Positions 26,703-36,900 of a stretch of 64,000 bases of DNA are shown one piece after another; the first letter of the stretch is position 1, and the number at the start of each line of letters is the position of its first letter. The DNA lies in assembly GCF_900240275.1 (NCBI RefSeq), contig NZ_LT964761.1, positions 667,387 to 731,386 of the forward strand, in the 5' to 3' direction. A program made the position numbers and the translations under genes. Origin of the DNA: [Lactobacillus] timonensis. Lineage in GTDB: Bacteria > Bacillota > Bacilli > Lactobacillales > Lactobacillaceae. The notes beneath the pieces are model-generated. The model had not been told where the DNA came from, ran no database searches, and saw nothing but the letters and a program-made list of their open reading frames with translations.

Positions 26703-26756
26703 TAAATATTCAGCGGTTGCCTTCGGGAATTAAATTAAATAATTCTCATTTAGTGC

Positions 26757-26784
26757 TTGACACCGCTAGTGTCAATGCTATACT
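26757..26784 (+). promoter_or_regulatory. Promoter of thrS
   Basis: TTGACA (26757-26762) and TATACT (26779-26784) with a 16-base spacer and a TG extension before the -10. It drives the T-box leader. Confidence 0.75.
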
Positions 26785-26789
26785 GAAAA

Positions 26790-27035
26790 GCAATTAGAGG
26801 ACATGCCCTCTCGCAGTTGTTATCCAGGGAGTCGGTGCCTTGGCTGGAAGCACCGTTAACCACTACGTAAGGAGTACCACCTCGTTCTTGCTACCCGAAA
26901 TAAGGGCGGCCGGGCCGTGACCCGTTACCACGCCAAGAGAGAGTATTCGTATGCTCTGAATGTGGGTGGAACCACGCTGATTTTGTTATCAACGTCCCTA
27001 GTACTACAGTCGTAGTACTAGGGGCTTTTTATTTT
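26790..27035 (+). ncRNA. T-box riboswitch, threonine-specific
   Basis: The leader has the conserved T-box GTGGGTGGAACCACG (26962-26976), which pairs with the acceptor end of uncharged tRNA, and upstream stems. The segment AAGGAGTACCACCTCG (26869-26884) offers ACC as the likely specifier codon for threonine. The terminator is a perfect stem CCCTAGTACTAC/GTAGTACTAGGG (26996-27023) followed by a T-run, 20 bases before thrS. Uncharged tRNA-Thr should favour the antiterminator and switch on thrS. Confidence 0.92.
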
Positions 27036-27054
27036 TCATAAGGAGAGGATTTCG

Positions 27055-28860
27055 ATGGCACAAGTACAATTATTATCACCAGATGGTTCAGTCAAAAAGG
27101 TTGACCGCGATTCTCAAGAAGCCCTGGCTGCTCTGCGGCAAACTGCCGCCTTGCTGCTGAAGGCTGCCTTGAAGCAGGAATTTGACGGGATTCGTTTAGG
27201 CGAAGCAGTTGTTGACGAGGATGGTTTCCACGTTGACTCCGATAAGGATGACCAACAGGTTTCCGTTGACCAACTTCCAGAACTCGCTGCAGCAATTAAA
27301 AAGATGGTCAAGGCCGACGTCAAGGTTGAACGGGTTGAAAGCAGCTTAGACGACGCACTGTCTAAGGCTGGTGACGACCAATACTCCCACGAGTTGCTGA
27401 AGGAAGCCGCTGATGGCAACAAGGTCATCTTATACGAAGTAAACGGCGTGATCGCCCCTGCCCAAGCTGATATCCTGCTCTACGCTGATATCATCAAGAA
27501 CTACGACCTGCTGTCAGTTGCCGGTGCATACTGGAAGGGTATGTCCTCCAACCCAATGCTGCAACGAATTTACGGGACTGCTTTCTTCAAGAAGGCTGAC
27601 CTGGAAGAAGACCTGAAGAAGCGCCAGGAAGCTCGTGAACGTGACCACCGGGTTATTGGTAACCAGCTTGACCTCTTCTTCGTTGACCCGAAGGTTGGTG
27701 CCGGCCTGCCATACTGGATGCCTAAGGGTGCAACAATTCGCCGGACGATCGAACGTTACATCATCGACCGTGAAGTGGCCGACGACTACAAGCACGTTTA
27801 CACTCCTGTCCTGATGAACCTGGATGCTTACAAGACTTCTGGTCACTGGGAACACTACCGTGATGACATGTTCCCACCGATGGACATGGGCGATGGCGAA
27901 ATGCTGGAACTGCGGCCAATGAACTGCCCAAGCCACATTCAGATTTACAAGCACCACATTCGTTCATACCGTGACCTGCCGCTGCGGATTGCCGAACTAG
28001 GGATGATGCACCGTTATGAGAAGTCTGGTGCCCTTTCTGGTCTGCAACGTGTTCGTGAAATGACGCTTAACGACGGCCACACCTTTGTTGCCCTGGACCA
28101 AATCCGGAGCGAATTTGCCAAGATTCTGAAGCTGATCATGTCAGTTTACGAAGACTTCGACATCACCGACTACAGCTTCCGTCTGTCGCTGCGTGACCCG
28201 AAGAACACCAAGAAGTACTACGCTAACGACGAGATGTGGGAACGTTCTCAGAAGCTGCTGAAGGCGGCCATGGACGACTTGAACCTGGACTACTACGAAG
28301 CAGAAGGTGAAGCTGCCTTCTACGGTCCAAAGCTGGATATCCAGACTAAGACGGCTCTCGGCAATGAAGAAACGATGTCCACTATTCAACTGGACTTCAT
28401 GCTGCCTGACCGCTTCGGCCTGACTTACGTTGGTAAGGACGGCAAGGAACACATGCCAGTGATGATCCACCGTGGGGTTGTCGGGACGATGGAACGGTTT
28501 GTGGCTTACCTGACCGAAATCTACAAGGGTGCTTTCCCAACTTGGCTGGCACCTGAACAAGTCCACATCATCCCGGTTTCTGACGACAAGCACGGTAAAT
28601 ATGCTGAAGAAATTGCCAAGAAGATGAAGGCTGCTAACATCCGGGTTGTCGTTGACCACCGGAACGAAAAAATGGGCTACAAGATTCGTGAAAGCCAGAC
28701 CCAGAAGGTGCCATACACCCTGGTTGTCGGTGCCGACGAAATGAAGAACGGTGGCGTTTCCGTCCGGAAGTACGGTGAAAAGGACCAAAACGAAATGTCC
28801 CTTGATGACTTTATGAAGGAAATCCTCGACGACATTGCTTCATATTCACGGGAAAAGTAA
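27055..28860 (+). CDS. thrS: Threonyl-tRNA synthetase with degenerate editing domain
   Basis: This 601-residue enzyme charges tRNA-Thr. The class II core is intact: motif 2 around [16 protein letters not shown], motif 3 [11 protein letters not shown], and zinc ligands C291, H342 and H472. The C-terminal anticodon domain is complete. The N-terminus is abnormal. Only about 20 residues (PDGSVKKV) remain of the 60-residue TGS domain. In the editing domain the four catalytic residues, H73, H77, C182 and H186 in E. coli numbering, align with Q29, L33, A136 and I140. It should therefore not clear mischarged Ser-tRNA-Thr. It could be a second, stress-type ThrRS or the only copy. Controlled by a T-box. 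Confidence 0.92.
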   Translation: MAQVQLLSPDGSVKKVDRDSQEALAALRQTAALLLKAALKQEFDGIRLGEAVVDEDGFHVDSDKDDQQVSVDQLPELAAAIKKMVKADVKVERVESSLDDALSKAGDDQYSHELLKEAADGNKVILYEVNGVIAPAQADILLYADIIKNYDLLSVAGAYWKGMSSNPMLQRIYGTAFFKKADLEEDLKKRQEARERDHRVIGNQLDLFFVDPKVGAGLPYWMPKGATIRRTIERYIIDREVADDYKHVYTPVLMNLDAYKTSGHWEHYRDDMFPPMDMGDGEMLELRPMNCPSHIQIYKHHIRSYRDLPLRIAELGMMHRYEKSGALSGLQRVREMTLNDGHTFVALDQIRSEFAKILKLIMSVYEDFDITDYSFRLSLRDPKNTKKYYANDEMWERSQKLLKAAMDDLNLDYYEAEGEAAFYGPKLDIQTKTALGNEETMSTIQLDFMLPDRFGLTYVGKDGKEHMPVMIHRGVVGTMERFVAYLTEIYKGAFPTWLAPEQVHIIPVSDDKHGKYAEEIAKKMKAANIRVVVDHRNEKMGYKIRESQTQKVPYTLVVGADEMKNGGVSVRKYGEKDQNEMSLDDFMKEILDDIASYSREK

Positions 28861-28873
28861 ACCTAAATAACTA

Positions 28874-28913
28874 ATCGTCGCTGACACCTCCCATGGTATT
28901 AGCGGCGATTTTA
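28874..28913 (+). terminator. Terminator after thrS
   Basis: ATCGTCGCTGA pairs with TTAGCGGCGAT (two G-U) and is followed by a T-run. Confidence 0.75.
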
Positions 28914-29306
28914 TATATCCATATAGCAAAAAGCACCTCTGTATCATCAAGCGGGTTTAACCCGTTGTTGACAATGCAAAGGTATTTTTTAATGGCTATT
29001 GTTTAAGATAGTCGGTCAACCGTTGCAGCTGGTAGGACCCCCGCGTACGTGGGTAAATGAACAACTCTCCCCATCAGATAAGTCACTAATTAAGAAAAAA
29101 GACGTCGATCAGCTTGCTCAGCAGTACCGAAACAGCCATCCTGAAGTAGTCAACAGATTGAATAAACTGTTAGCTGCATTGGCTGGTCTTAATGATGGTA
29201 CTACTGAAATCGTTGGTAGTGTTTTAAATCCACTAGTCACCCAAAAAATGACCAGCCCGGTGATATCGGCCAGGGAATACTCAATAACATTCACGACTAG
29301 TAAAAT
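28914..29306. other. About 390 bases without a convincing gene
   Basis: A frame from 28999 to 29364 on the plus strand is open, but it lacks a ribosome binding site, begins at a TTG in poor context and reads through the terminator into the convergent gene. Its middle (KKKDVDQLAQQYRNSHPEVV) looks protein-like, so the stretch may be a decayed gene. CGGGTTTAACCCG near 28951 is a small palindrome next to a TTGACA. I cannot assign a function. Confidence 0.35.
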
Positions 29307-29345
29307 AAAGGATCTGGACGCCTACTTGCGCAGCCCAGATCCTTT
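29307..29345. terminator. Bidirectional terminator before the MGMT gene end
   Basis: AAAGGATCTGG and CCAGATCCTTT form an 11-bp stem, with T-rich sequence on both sides. It closes the leftward MGMT operon. Confidence 0.8.
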
Positions 29346-29654
29346 TTATATTCCTTGCCACTGACATTTTTTAATATCGACGTGGTCAACATCCTTGAAG
29401 GGCACTCCCTCTGCCGCTAGCATTGGACCCTGGTCAACCCAGCCGGGGACCAAGCGGCCGTTGGCGGTCACGACCCGGTGACAGGGGTGGTGTCCCACGC
29501 CGCCAAATTTGCCAAGAACTTTCCCAACCAGACGGGCGTTTTGCGGGCGTCCAATTAAGCGGGCAATCTGTCCGTAGGTTGCCACCCGACCCTGCGGAAT
29601 AATGTCGACCATTTGCAAAACCGCCGTGGTGAATTGTTCATCAATTTTTGTCAT
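29346..29654 (-). CDS. MGMT-family protein, single DNA-binding domain
   Basis: This 102-residue protein equals the C-terminal domain of O6-alkylguanine-DNA alkyltransferase. It has the winged-helix segment GRVATYGQIARLIG and the active site PCHRVV with C58, so unlike the Atl1 alkyltransferase-like proteins (Trp in place of Cys) it could accept alkyl groups. The normal N-terminal domain is missing, as in many short MGMT-like proteins. The gene overlaps the end of the upstream MFS gene by 14 bases and is the last of a three-gene operon. Confidence 0.88.
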   Translation of the reverse strand: MTKIDEQFTTAVLQMVDIIPQGRVATYGQIARLIGRPQNARLVGKVLGKFGGVGHHPCHRVVTANGRLVPGWVDQGPMLAAEGVPFKDVDHVDIKKCQWQGI

Positions 29655-30900
29655 TATTGCCCACTCCTTGCCGAGTGACCATCAGGAAGATGGCCAGGCC
29701 AATGATAAAAAGGATGCTCAGCGAACCGGCACCAAGCGTTGACTTACCGGTTAACTGTGAAACGACCCCGACTAATACCGGCCCGATAATTGCCGAGAAC
29801 TTACCGAGAATATTGTAAAAGCCGAAAAACTCGTTACTAGCTTTTTTAGGAATCAACCGCCCAAAGTAGGATCGTGATAATGCCTGGATCCCGCCCTGAC
29901 TTGTCCCGATCAGTACCGCTAGGAACCAGAAATCAAAGATCGTCTTCAGCCTAAACGCGTACAAGCAGATAATAACGTAGACGATAATTCCTAAAACCAG
30001 CGCCCGCTGGGTACCAATCTTGCCAGCCAGCCACCCATAAAAGAGTGAACACGGGACGGCAATTAGCTGCACGGCCAGCAAGACCACCATCAGCATCCCC
30101 GTTTTAACACCAAGGTCCTTACCAATCGACGTTGCCATGGTAAAGATCGTATCAACGCCATCAATATAAAAGAAGTAGGCGACTAAAAACCAGCAAGCCC
30201 GTCGGTAGCGGCTGAGGTGGGTAACTGTTTGCTTTAATCGGCGTAGACTATCTTTTAAGGGTTGTTCAACAGCTACCATGCTGTATTTCTGGTGCCCGTG
30301 ACGGAGGAGCGGCCAGCCAAAAATGATCCACCAAGCAGCCGCCAAGATAAAGCTAAACTTAGCGATAGCCAGACTCGACAGCTTGCCGCCAAAGCCGTTG
30401 GTCAATTCGGGGATGAGAAAAATGATAAAAGCAATTACCCCACCGAGGTAGCCCATCGAATAACCAGCTGTCGAGACACGGTCCATTTCTTCGTTGGTAG
30501 CAACGTCAGTCAGAAAACTGTCGTAAAAGAGGTTACCGCCAGAATAGCCAATGCTGGCAAAAATGTAAACCAGTAAGAGCAGTAACCATTGTTGGCTTGG
30601 CACCAGCGCCAAGCAGAAGGTGAGAACAATACCTGCACAAGAAAAAGCACTTAACCATCGCCGTTTCATATGCGGGTAATCGGCCAATGTTCCGAGGAGG
30701 GGTGCTAACAACGACACAACGAGCGTGCCAATGCTGTTGGCATAACCCCAGTACGCCGTCGAATTGGCGGCACTAACCCCAGCAGCTTCCGCAATGGTCT
30801 TAAAATAGACCGGTAGGACCGCCGTTGTTACTAGGATCCCGTATCCAGAATTAGCCCAATCATAAAAGATACACGACCATTGTTGCTTATTAAACTTCAC
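29641..30900 (-). CDS. UMF1/Atg22-type MFS transporter
   Basis: This 419-residue transporter has twelve helices. The N-terminus IFYDWANSGYGILVTTAVLP and the segment DGVDTIFTMATSIGKDLG in the second half are marks of the UMF1/Atg22-like branch of the major facilitators. In yeast, Atg22 exports amino acids from the vacuole; bacterial substrates are not known. The start is a GTG at 30900 with AAGGAG nine bases upstream. It overlaps the MGMT gene and follows the phosphodiesterase gene by 12 bases, so all three are one operon. Confidence 0.88.
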   Translation of the reverse strand: MKFNKQQWSCIFYDWANSGYGILVTTAVLPVYFKTIAEAAGVSAANSTAYWGYANSIGTLVVSLLAPLLGTLADYPHMKRRWLSAFSCAGIVLTFCLALVPSQQWLLLLLVYIFASIGYSGGNLFYDSFLTDVATNEEMDRVSTAGYSMGYLGGVIAFIIFLIPELTNGFGGKLSSLAIAKFSFILAAAWWIIFGWPLLRHGHQKYSMVAVEQPLKDSLRRLKQTVTHLSRYRRACWFLVAYFFYIDGVDTIFTMATSIGKDLGVKTGMLMVVLLAVQLIAVPCSLFYGWLAGKIGTQRALVLGIIVYVIICLYAFRLKTIFDFWFLAVLIGTSQGGIQALSRSYFGRLIPKKASNEFFGFYNILGKFSAIIGPVLVGVVSQLTGKSTLGAGSLSILFIIGLAIFLMVTRQGVGNNDKN

Positions 30901-30912
30901 TCCGTCATCTCC

Positions 30913-32199
30913 TTATTTCAAAACATCAATTGCCTGCCCTGCCGTCGGTTGCGGGTAAGATAAACCTAACAGTTTGGCAAAAGTTGGTCCTTCGTCAACC
31001 AGGTGAGCATGGTCAATTACCGTTGACTTTTTAATATCTGGTCCCTCAAACATAATGGTGGTGTAGTAATTATCCTGACTAGGTCCGTAACCATGGACGC
31101 CACGGTACCGGTCATGTGTCCCCAGTGACTGTGGATCGACCTGTTCAACTATCGCCGGCCGGTTCACTTCGTCAGTAAAGTAGTAACCGGGTACCGCTTC
31201 GACCAGGAAAGTACACTGCGAATCAGCACCAAGAGCTGCCGCTTCTTGCGCGGTATAAAAATGCTGCACACCGTCAACGGCCTCGATCATCTTTTTTAAT
31301 TCTTTTAGGTTAATGTTCCCGCGAGTATAAACGTAGGTCTCCCCGTCACAGGTCTTAGCAGTGACCTGCCAATCTGTCTGATAAACACTCTTCCCCTTCA
31401 GCGGGTGTAACCAGCCATGTTGGGCAAAGAGAACGTTCAGGTGAATCATTGAATGGACATTGATCTGGTAATGGTCACCAAGAATCGCAAAATTGGTTTG
31501 TCCAAAGTTGCCGGCATCCTTCACGGCCTGCATAATCTGGGCCACCCGTCGGTCTAACCGTTGCCAAGCTCCCCGGGCTTCAGTTGACCGGACCCCATAA
31601 TGATGACAATGACTATCCATGTCGACCAGGTGAATCAACGTCAAATCCGGCTGCTTATTTTTAAGGGCGTCAACCGCACAGGCAGTCACGAAGTCGTCAA
31701 GCCATGGCTGTTTGATCCCGTGGCGAAGGTGACCATACTTGTGGTTCATTTCCAGTAAAAACAGCGGCGAGCTGGCTTTAAGTGATACCAGTACCTGGTT
31801 GGTCCAAATCCGGTTGGGAAAAATTTCGGCAATATTATACGTAATCTTACTGTCAGCGGTAACGGGCCATAAAAACGCAGCCGTCGTCATCCCCGCTTGT
31901 TCGGCAACATCGTAAAGCGGGGTTGATTCAACATCCTTCCGGTACCAGTACCAGTCCGGAGATATTCGTTGCGGTTGGAGCTTGGTGTTATTGACAATTC
32001 CGTGGACCGCTGGGTACTGTCCAGTAATGATTGACGTATGGGACGGGTAAGTCAGTGTCGGGTAAATGCCCGCGACGTGCTGTACCCAGGTTCCAGAATT
32101 ACGAATTGCCTTAAGGTGTGGTGCCTGGTCAATCCACTCGTCAAGGTCACGAAACCCCATCGAGTCGAGTGAAATGACAACAAGTTTATGTGCTTTCAT
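30913..32199 (-). CDS. Alkaline-phosphatase-superfamily nucleotide pyrophosphatase/phosphodiesterase
   Basis: This 428-residue hydrolase of the NPP type has the first metal Asp in ISLDSMG (D12), the nucleophile T50 in YPTLTYPSHTSIITG, DMDSHCHHYG and GDHYQINVH for the two-metal site, and a C-terminal VHGYGP. These enzymes cleave phosphodiester or pyrophosphate bonds of nucleotides or lipid head groups. There is no signal peptide, so it is probably cytoplasmic. It is the first gene of the operon with the UMF1 transporter and MGMT gene. The substrate cannot be inferred. Confidence 0.88.
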   Translation of the reverse strand: MKAHKLVVISLDSMGFRDLDEWIDQAPHLKAIRNSGTWVQHVAGIYPTLTYPSHTSIITGQYPAVHGIVNNTKLQPQRISPDWYWYRKDVESTPLYDVAEQAGMTTAAFLWPVTADSKITYNIAEIFPNRIWTNQVLVSLKASSPLFLLEMNHKYGHLRHGIKQPWLDDFVTACAVDALKNKQPDLTLIHLVDMDSHCHHYGVRSTEARGAWQRLDRRVAQIMQAVKDAGNFGQTNFAILGDHYQINVHSMIHLNVLFAQHGWLHPLKGKSVYQTDWQVTAKTCDGETYVYTRGNINLKELKKMIEAVDGVQHFYTAQEAAALGADSQCTFLVEAVPGYYFTDEVNRPAIVEQVDPQSLGTHDRYRGVHGYGPSQDNYYTTIMFEGPDIKKSTVIDHAHLVDEGPTFAKLLGLSYPQPTAGQAIDVLK

Positions 32200-32278
32200 T
32201 TTTCTTCAGCTTTCTTTTAACAAATTGTCTCTATTGTACGCATCTTTACTAACTATAAGTCAATCACTTTTTGGTGAA

Positions 32279-32294
32279 CGTTTCACGTGAAACA
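32279..32294. promoter_or_regulatory. parS-type site (ParB/Spo0J binding)
   Basis: CGTTTCACGTGAAACA, identical over 16 bases to the site at 15743-15758 and 15/16 to the parS consensus. It lies between divergent genes, about 19.5 kb left of oriC. Confidence 0.88.
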
Positions 32295-32397
32295 ACTGCA
32301 GACAAAACTCGCAATTTATCGCAAGACCCCTGCTTATCGGCTCAATTGCGGTAAAATAGAGATATAGACGATTAATTCATGCAAAGGAGTTTTGACA

Positions 32398-33828
32398 ATG
32401 AAACAAATCAAAAGATCTGCCTGCACCTCGATCATGGTCGGCAAGAAGGCATCCCTAGACGGTTCAGCTTTCATCAGCCGAAACGAAGACCGGGTCAAGG
32501 CCATCGAAACCAAACGCTTCCTAGTCAAACCGGCGGTTACTGGTCGTGATGAAACCTATGTTTCACCATACAACAAGCTTACTGTTAAGTTGCCGGCTAC
32601 GGGGATGCGCTACACATCCACCCCAAGTGGTGATCAAACTGCTGGGCCAAACGAAGAAGACGGATTTAACGAGGCTAACGTCGGCGAAAGTGCGACCGAA
32701 AGTGTCTACGCTAATACCCGGGTTCTCGCCTACGACCCCTTCGTTAAGAACGGGTTGGCGGAAGATTCTATGACCACCCTGGTCCTGCCCTTCATCCATT
32801 CGGCTCGCGAAGGGGTTGAATACCTTGGCCGGCTCGTTGAAAAATACGGCTCGGCGGAAGGCAACGGTGTTCAATTCATCGACCGTGATGATGTCTGGTA
32901 CATGGAAATCGCCACTGGTCACCAGTGGGTTGCCGTTCGAATCCCTGACGACTGCTATGCCGTCGCCGCTAACCAAATTGCAATCGAGCAGATTGACTTT
33001 GACGATCCAAATAACTACATGTGGTCGCCTAATATCCGCGAGTTTGTTGAAGAACACCAGCTCAATCCTGACGAAGACCAGTGGAACTTCCGCCACATTT
33101 TTGGCACCAACACCAAGAAAGATCACCACTATAACACCCCCCGGGTTTGGTTTGCCCAACGGTACCTGAACCCGGTTGCCGCTGCGAACCAGGGCCCGGA
33201 AGATCCTGACATGCCATTTATCCGCAAGCCGGAAAGAAAGATCAGCGTCGAAGATATCCAATACCTGCTCGCCTCTCACTACAACGAAACCGTTTATGAC
33301 CCGCTTGGTAGCGGAACAGCTGAACAGCGGAAGGTTTACCGGGCGATTTCCCTGTCGCGGACCGCTCAGTCGCACATCCTGCAGATGCGGACTAACGTTG
33401 ACGAAAAACACGCCGCCGTCCAGTGGGTTGAATTTGGCGTCCCGAGTTTCTGTCCGTGGGTTCCATTCTTCACCAACGCTGATGATACTGACGCTTCTTA
33501 CCGGGAACTGCCAGCTCACATGGACTGGAAGAACGCTTTCTGGATGTATGAAGCCCTGGCAACCATCGTTGAATCACACTACAACGAGTTCATTGAACCC
33601 GCTGAGGACTACAAGAAAGAACTCAATTCCTGGGCGCGTCGTCACCTAGCTGAAGTGGACCAACGTGCCGCTGGCCTTGATGGTAAGCAGCTGACAACTT
33701 ACCTCACTGCCCAGAACCACCTGATCGCTAAACACTATCAGCTAGAAACGCGGAAGTTAATCATGCAACTGTTAACTGATGGCGCAGCGCTCTCTCAGCT
33801 AACGTTTAAGATGGATCCTAACCTGTAA
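32398..33828 (+). CDS. C69-family dipeptidase (PepD type)
   Basis: This 476-residue Ntn-hydrolase splits dipeptides. The catalytic Cys is C9 in SACTSIMVGKKASLDGS, which becomes the N-terminal nucleophile after removal of eight residues. SFISRNEDR and the later HQWVAVRIPDDCYAVAANQ fit the family. The ATG at 32398 is chosen because AAAGGAG lies 11 bases upstream; the in-frame TTG two codons before it is less suitable. Dipeptidases of this type are common in several copies in lactobacilli and work with PepO and PepC on peptide nitrogen. Monocistronic. Confidence 0.92.
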   Translation: MKQIKRSACTSIMVGKKASLDGSAFISRNEDRVKAIETKRFLVKPAVTGRDETYVSPYNKLTVKLPATGMRYTSTPSGDQTAGPNEEDGFNEANVGESATESVYANTRVLAYDPFVKNGLAEDSMTTLVLPFIHSAREGVEYLGRLVEKYGSAEGNGVQFIDRDDVWYMEIATGHQWVAVRIPDDCYAVAANQIAIEQIDFDDPNNYMWSPNIREFVEEHQLNPDEDQWNFRHIFGTNTKKDHHYNTPRVWFAQRYLNPVAAANQGPEDPDMPFIRKPERKISVEDIQYLLASHYNETVYDPLGSGTAEQRKVYRAISLSRTAQSHILQMRTNVDEKHAAVQWVEFGVPSFCPWVPFFTNADDTDASYRELPAHMDWKNAFWMYEALATIVESHYNEFIEPAEDYKKELNSWARRHLAEVDQRAAGLDGKQLTTYLTAQNHLIAKHYQLETRKLIMQLLTDGAALSQLTFKMDPNL

Positions 33829-33843
33829 AACATCACCAATATA

Positions 33844-33886
33844 AAATAGCTCCTGGAGCCGCACAAACGGTTTCAGGAGCTATCTT
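33844..33886. terminator. Terminator between the dipeptidase and MMPL genes
   Basis: ATAGCTCCTGGAGCCG pairs with CGGTTTCAGGAGCTAT (two imperfect pairs), followed by CTTTTT. It can serve both convergent genes. Confidence 0.8.
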
Positions 33887-33904
33887 TTTATATCTTTACT
33901 ACTA

Positions 33905-36900
33905 TTACTTATGTTTCTTCGCGGCAATCGATGCCCGGAGCTTTTCGTGACGAGCGTGGGTATTACCGTAAGTAAACTTAACTGCTGGCGACATGACTAC
34001 TGGCATGATAATTACCAGAAGAATCAAACCGACAATTACCGTCGTCGCCACTTCAATCAGCGTTGGAATCCCTGATGGAATCAGCGCAGCAAACGTCCCG
34101 GAAAGGATAATTGCCGCTGAGATAACGACGTTCCCGATGTTGGCACATGCCCGCAGGATGTTCTTATTCGGATCATCCTCGGCATCCTGGTAGTCCAAGT
34201 AGCGACGCATCAAGAAGATACTGTAGTCGACCCCGAGGGCAATCAGCATGATGAAACCAAAGAACGGTGTGTTCCAGGTCAACATGTCGCGACCCATTAC
34301 CAGGTTGATCATCCAGTGGTTAATTGACAGCGAAGCCAGGTAGGCCAGAACCAGCGTCCCCATGATATAGAGTGGCTGGAGCAGTGACCGGGTAATGAAC
34401 ATCAGTGCTAGTGAAATACCGACGATCATGATCACTGCAGTTCGAACAAAGTCGCCGCTAGCGGTCTTGCGGGTGTTGTAAATCCGTTCGGACTGACCAC
34501 TCATTGCAACCTTAGCGTCTTCCAGGCTGGTCCCCTTCAACGACTTCCGTGAAATATTCGACAGCGAGTTGGCCAGGGCTGCTGCCTGGTAGCCAGACGG
34601 GTCCGTCTTGAAGACGATCTCGATCCGGGCCGTCTTCTTGTCGTGTGACAAGTAAGTCTTCATTGCTGGCCGGAAAGTCTTACTGTGGAGAACAGCGTTT
34701 GGAATGTAGAAGTGGTTAGCAGCAGCGGAATTCTGCAGTCCACCCAGGTAAGTGGACCCGGCTTGTAACCCAGTTCCTAACTGCTGGAGTCCGTTCGTCA
34801 TTGCTGGACTAGCAGCTGCCAGGCGGTTAATTCCAGTATTGAGCTGAATCATTCCCTGGGTTCCCATGCCAACAGCACTTTGCACTTGGCTGAGTCCACC
34901 AGTTAATTGCTGGATGGCCTGAGCGGCACCTGGTAAAGCAACATTAGAGGCTGCCGCTAACTGAGCAACGGATGCCTTCAACGTCTGCAGCTGACCCATC
35001 AGGCCGCCTAATGACTGGGCAGACCCGGCAACATTATTGAGTGAGTTACCTAGTGAGCGGTCAGCAGCCCCAGCAGCCTGCAGGTTGCCGGCAACTGACT
35101 GCAGCTTGCCAGCCAGAGCGGCCTGCTGAGAACCAGCAGAACTTTGAACGCCGTGCAAAATCTGGTTCAAGGCCCCGCCCATCACTTGCTTTTGCTGATC
35201 ATTTAGGTGGGCAGCATCCATTGCTGCTGCATATTGTTGTTGAATAGCACTGGTGTCAGTACTCCCACTCCCTTGAATACTCCTCAGGGTGTTACCAGCT
35301 TCATTCAGGTTGTTCCCAATAATCTGAGCCTGCGTTCCAACATTGGTTAACTCGTTAGTCAAGCCAGCGGTGTTGATGGAAGCACCCTGGGCGTTGAGCG
35401 CACGGTTAAGTTGCTGAATCCCGCTATTCAGTTGTGGCAGTCCCCGTTGGAGAGCCGCTAACTGGGCAGCGTTAGAACCTGACATTGAGGCATTAAGTTG
35501 TTGGCTCAACTGCGTCAGTCCGTTAACCAGCTGCTGGCTACCAGCGGATAACTGGTTAATCCCGTTACCCATTTGCTGGCTACCATTAGTCAGTTGACCA
35601 ACACCTTTCTGGGCAGTTCCCAGTTGTTTGTTTAGTGTCCCTACTTGGTTGTTAACGTAGAGTTTCTTGATCTTGCTACCGTCAGGACGGGTCACTGACG
35701 CTGCCAGCTTAACGTCCTTATTGGCGGCAATCTGCCCCGTCAACTGGTCAATCAGCATTAGGTCCTTCTGGTTATCCAACCGGTGATCAGCATGGATGTA
35801 AAGGGTTGACGGTTCTGCAGTCCCCTTGGAGAAGTGGTCCTGGACAACCAGATAACCCTTCTTGGACGGAACACTATCGGAAATTTCCGAAGCATCGTTA
35901 TAGTCCAGCGGGTGCTGGAAAGTTAACGCCAGCGGAACCATAATGACGGCCACTAACCCCAGCGCCAAGAACGGGTGCAGCAGTGAGTGTTTTGACAGCC
36001 ACTGCCAGAGCGGACTGTGCGTTTCACCCTCAAACTTCTTAACTGGCCAGAACATCCGCTTCCCCAAAACGATCATAAAGAAGGGGTTAAGCGTCAGCAA
36101 AACAATCAGCAAGACAGCGACACCAACGGCGACACCAACCGCGGACCGGTAAATACTAAAGCGTGCCAACCCAAGGGCGGCAAAACCAATCAGCAGTGAA
36201 GTACCGGACATCAGAATCGTCCGGCCAGCTTTCCGGCGAGCGTCGAGGGTCGCCTCAATGTTATCCATCCCCGACCCGAGGTTTTCCTTATACTGGTCAT
36301 ACAAGAGGATGTTGTAGTCAGTCCCGATCCCGAAGAGGACGATGACCATGAAGACCTGCGTAAAGTTGGAAAACGGGAAGTTAAACTTCTCAACCAGGTT
36401 AGTAACCAAACTGAAGGAGGTGATAAACGAAACACCGACCGTCAGTAAAGAAATCAGCGGAACAATTGGTGACCGGAAGACCACCACCAAGACAATAAAG
36501 ATAAAGATGACCGAGATCACTTCCGTCTTCTTAATCCCTTCCTGGATGGCACCAGAGAAGTCATCCTCTAGCGTCTTGGCCCCCGTAACGTAAGTCCGGA
36601 TACCTTTCATCTTAATGGCATTTGACAGCTGTTTATTAGACTTCGAAACGGTCAAGTGGTCGTTACTAATATTTAACTGCACCAGAACAGTTGACTTATC
36701 CTTAGAAATTAACTGCTTACGGGTCGCGGCGTTATCATAAGCCGCTGTCATACTCTTAATCCCGTATTTTGATTTGTGATCGCGCAGTTCCTTAATTGTC
36801 TTCTTGACCCGACGGGTATCCGCCTTAGTCATCGCAGAATCACCATTATTGAAAACCAGAGCCGTTTCGTAAGTATTCTTCGTCCCTTTTCCCCAGTGAT

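Noticed and set aside
27092..28788. Long antisense frames over thrS
   Set aside because: They mirror the codon bias of thrS on the opposite strand and have no ribosome binding sites.
28999..29364. Possible 121-residue gene
   Set aside because: TTG in poor context without a ribosome binding site; it reads through a strong terminator and into the end of the convergent MGMT gene. Kept only as an unexplained stretch.
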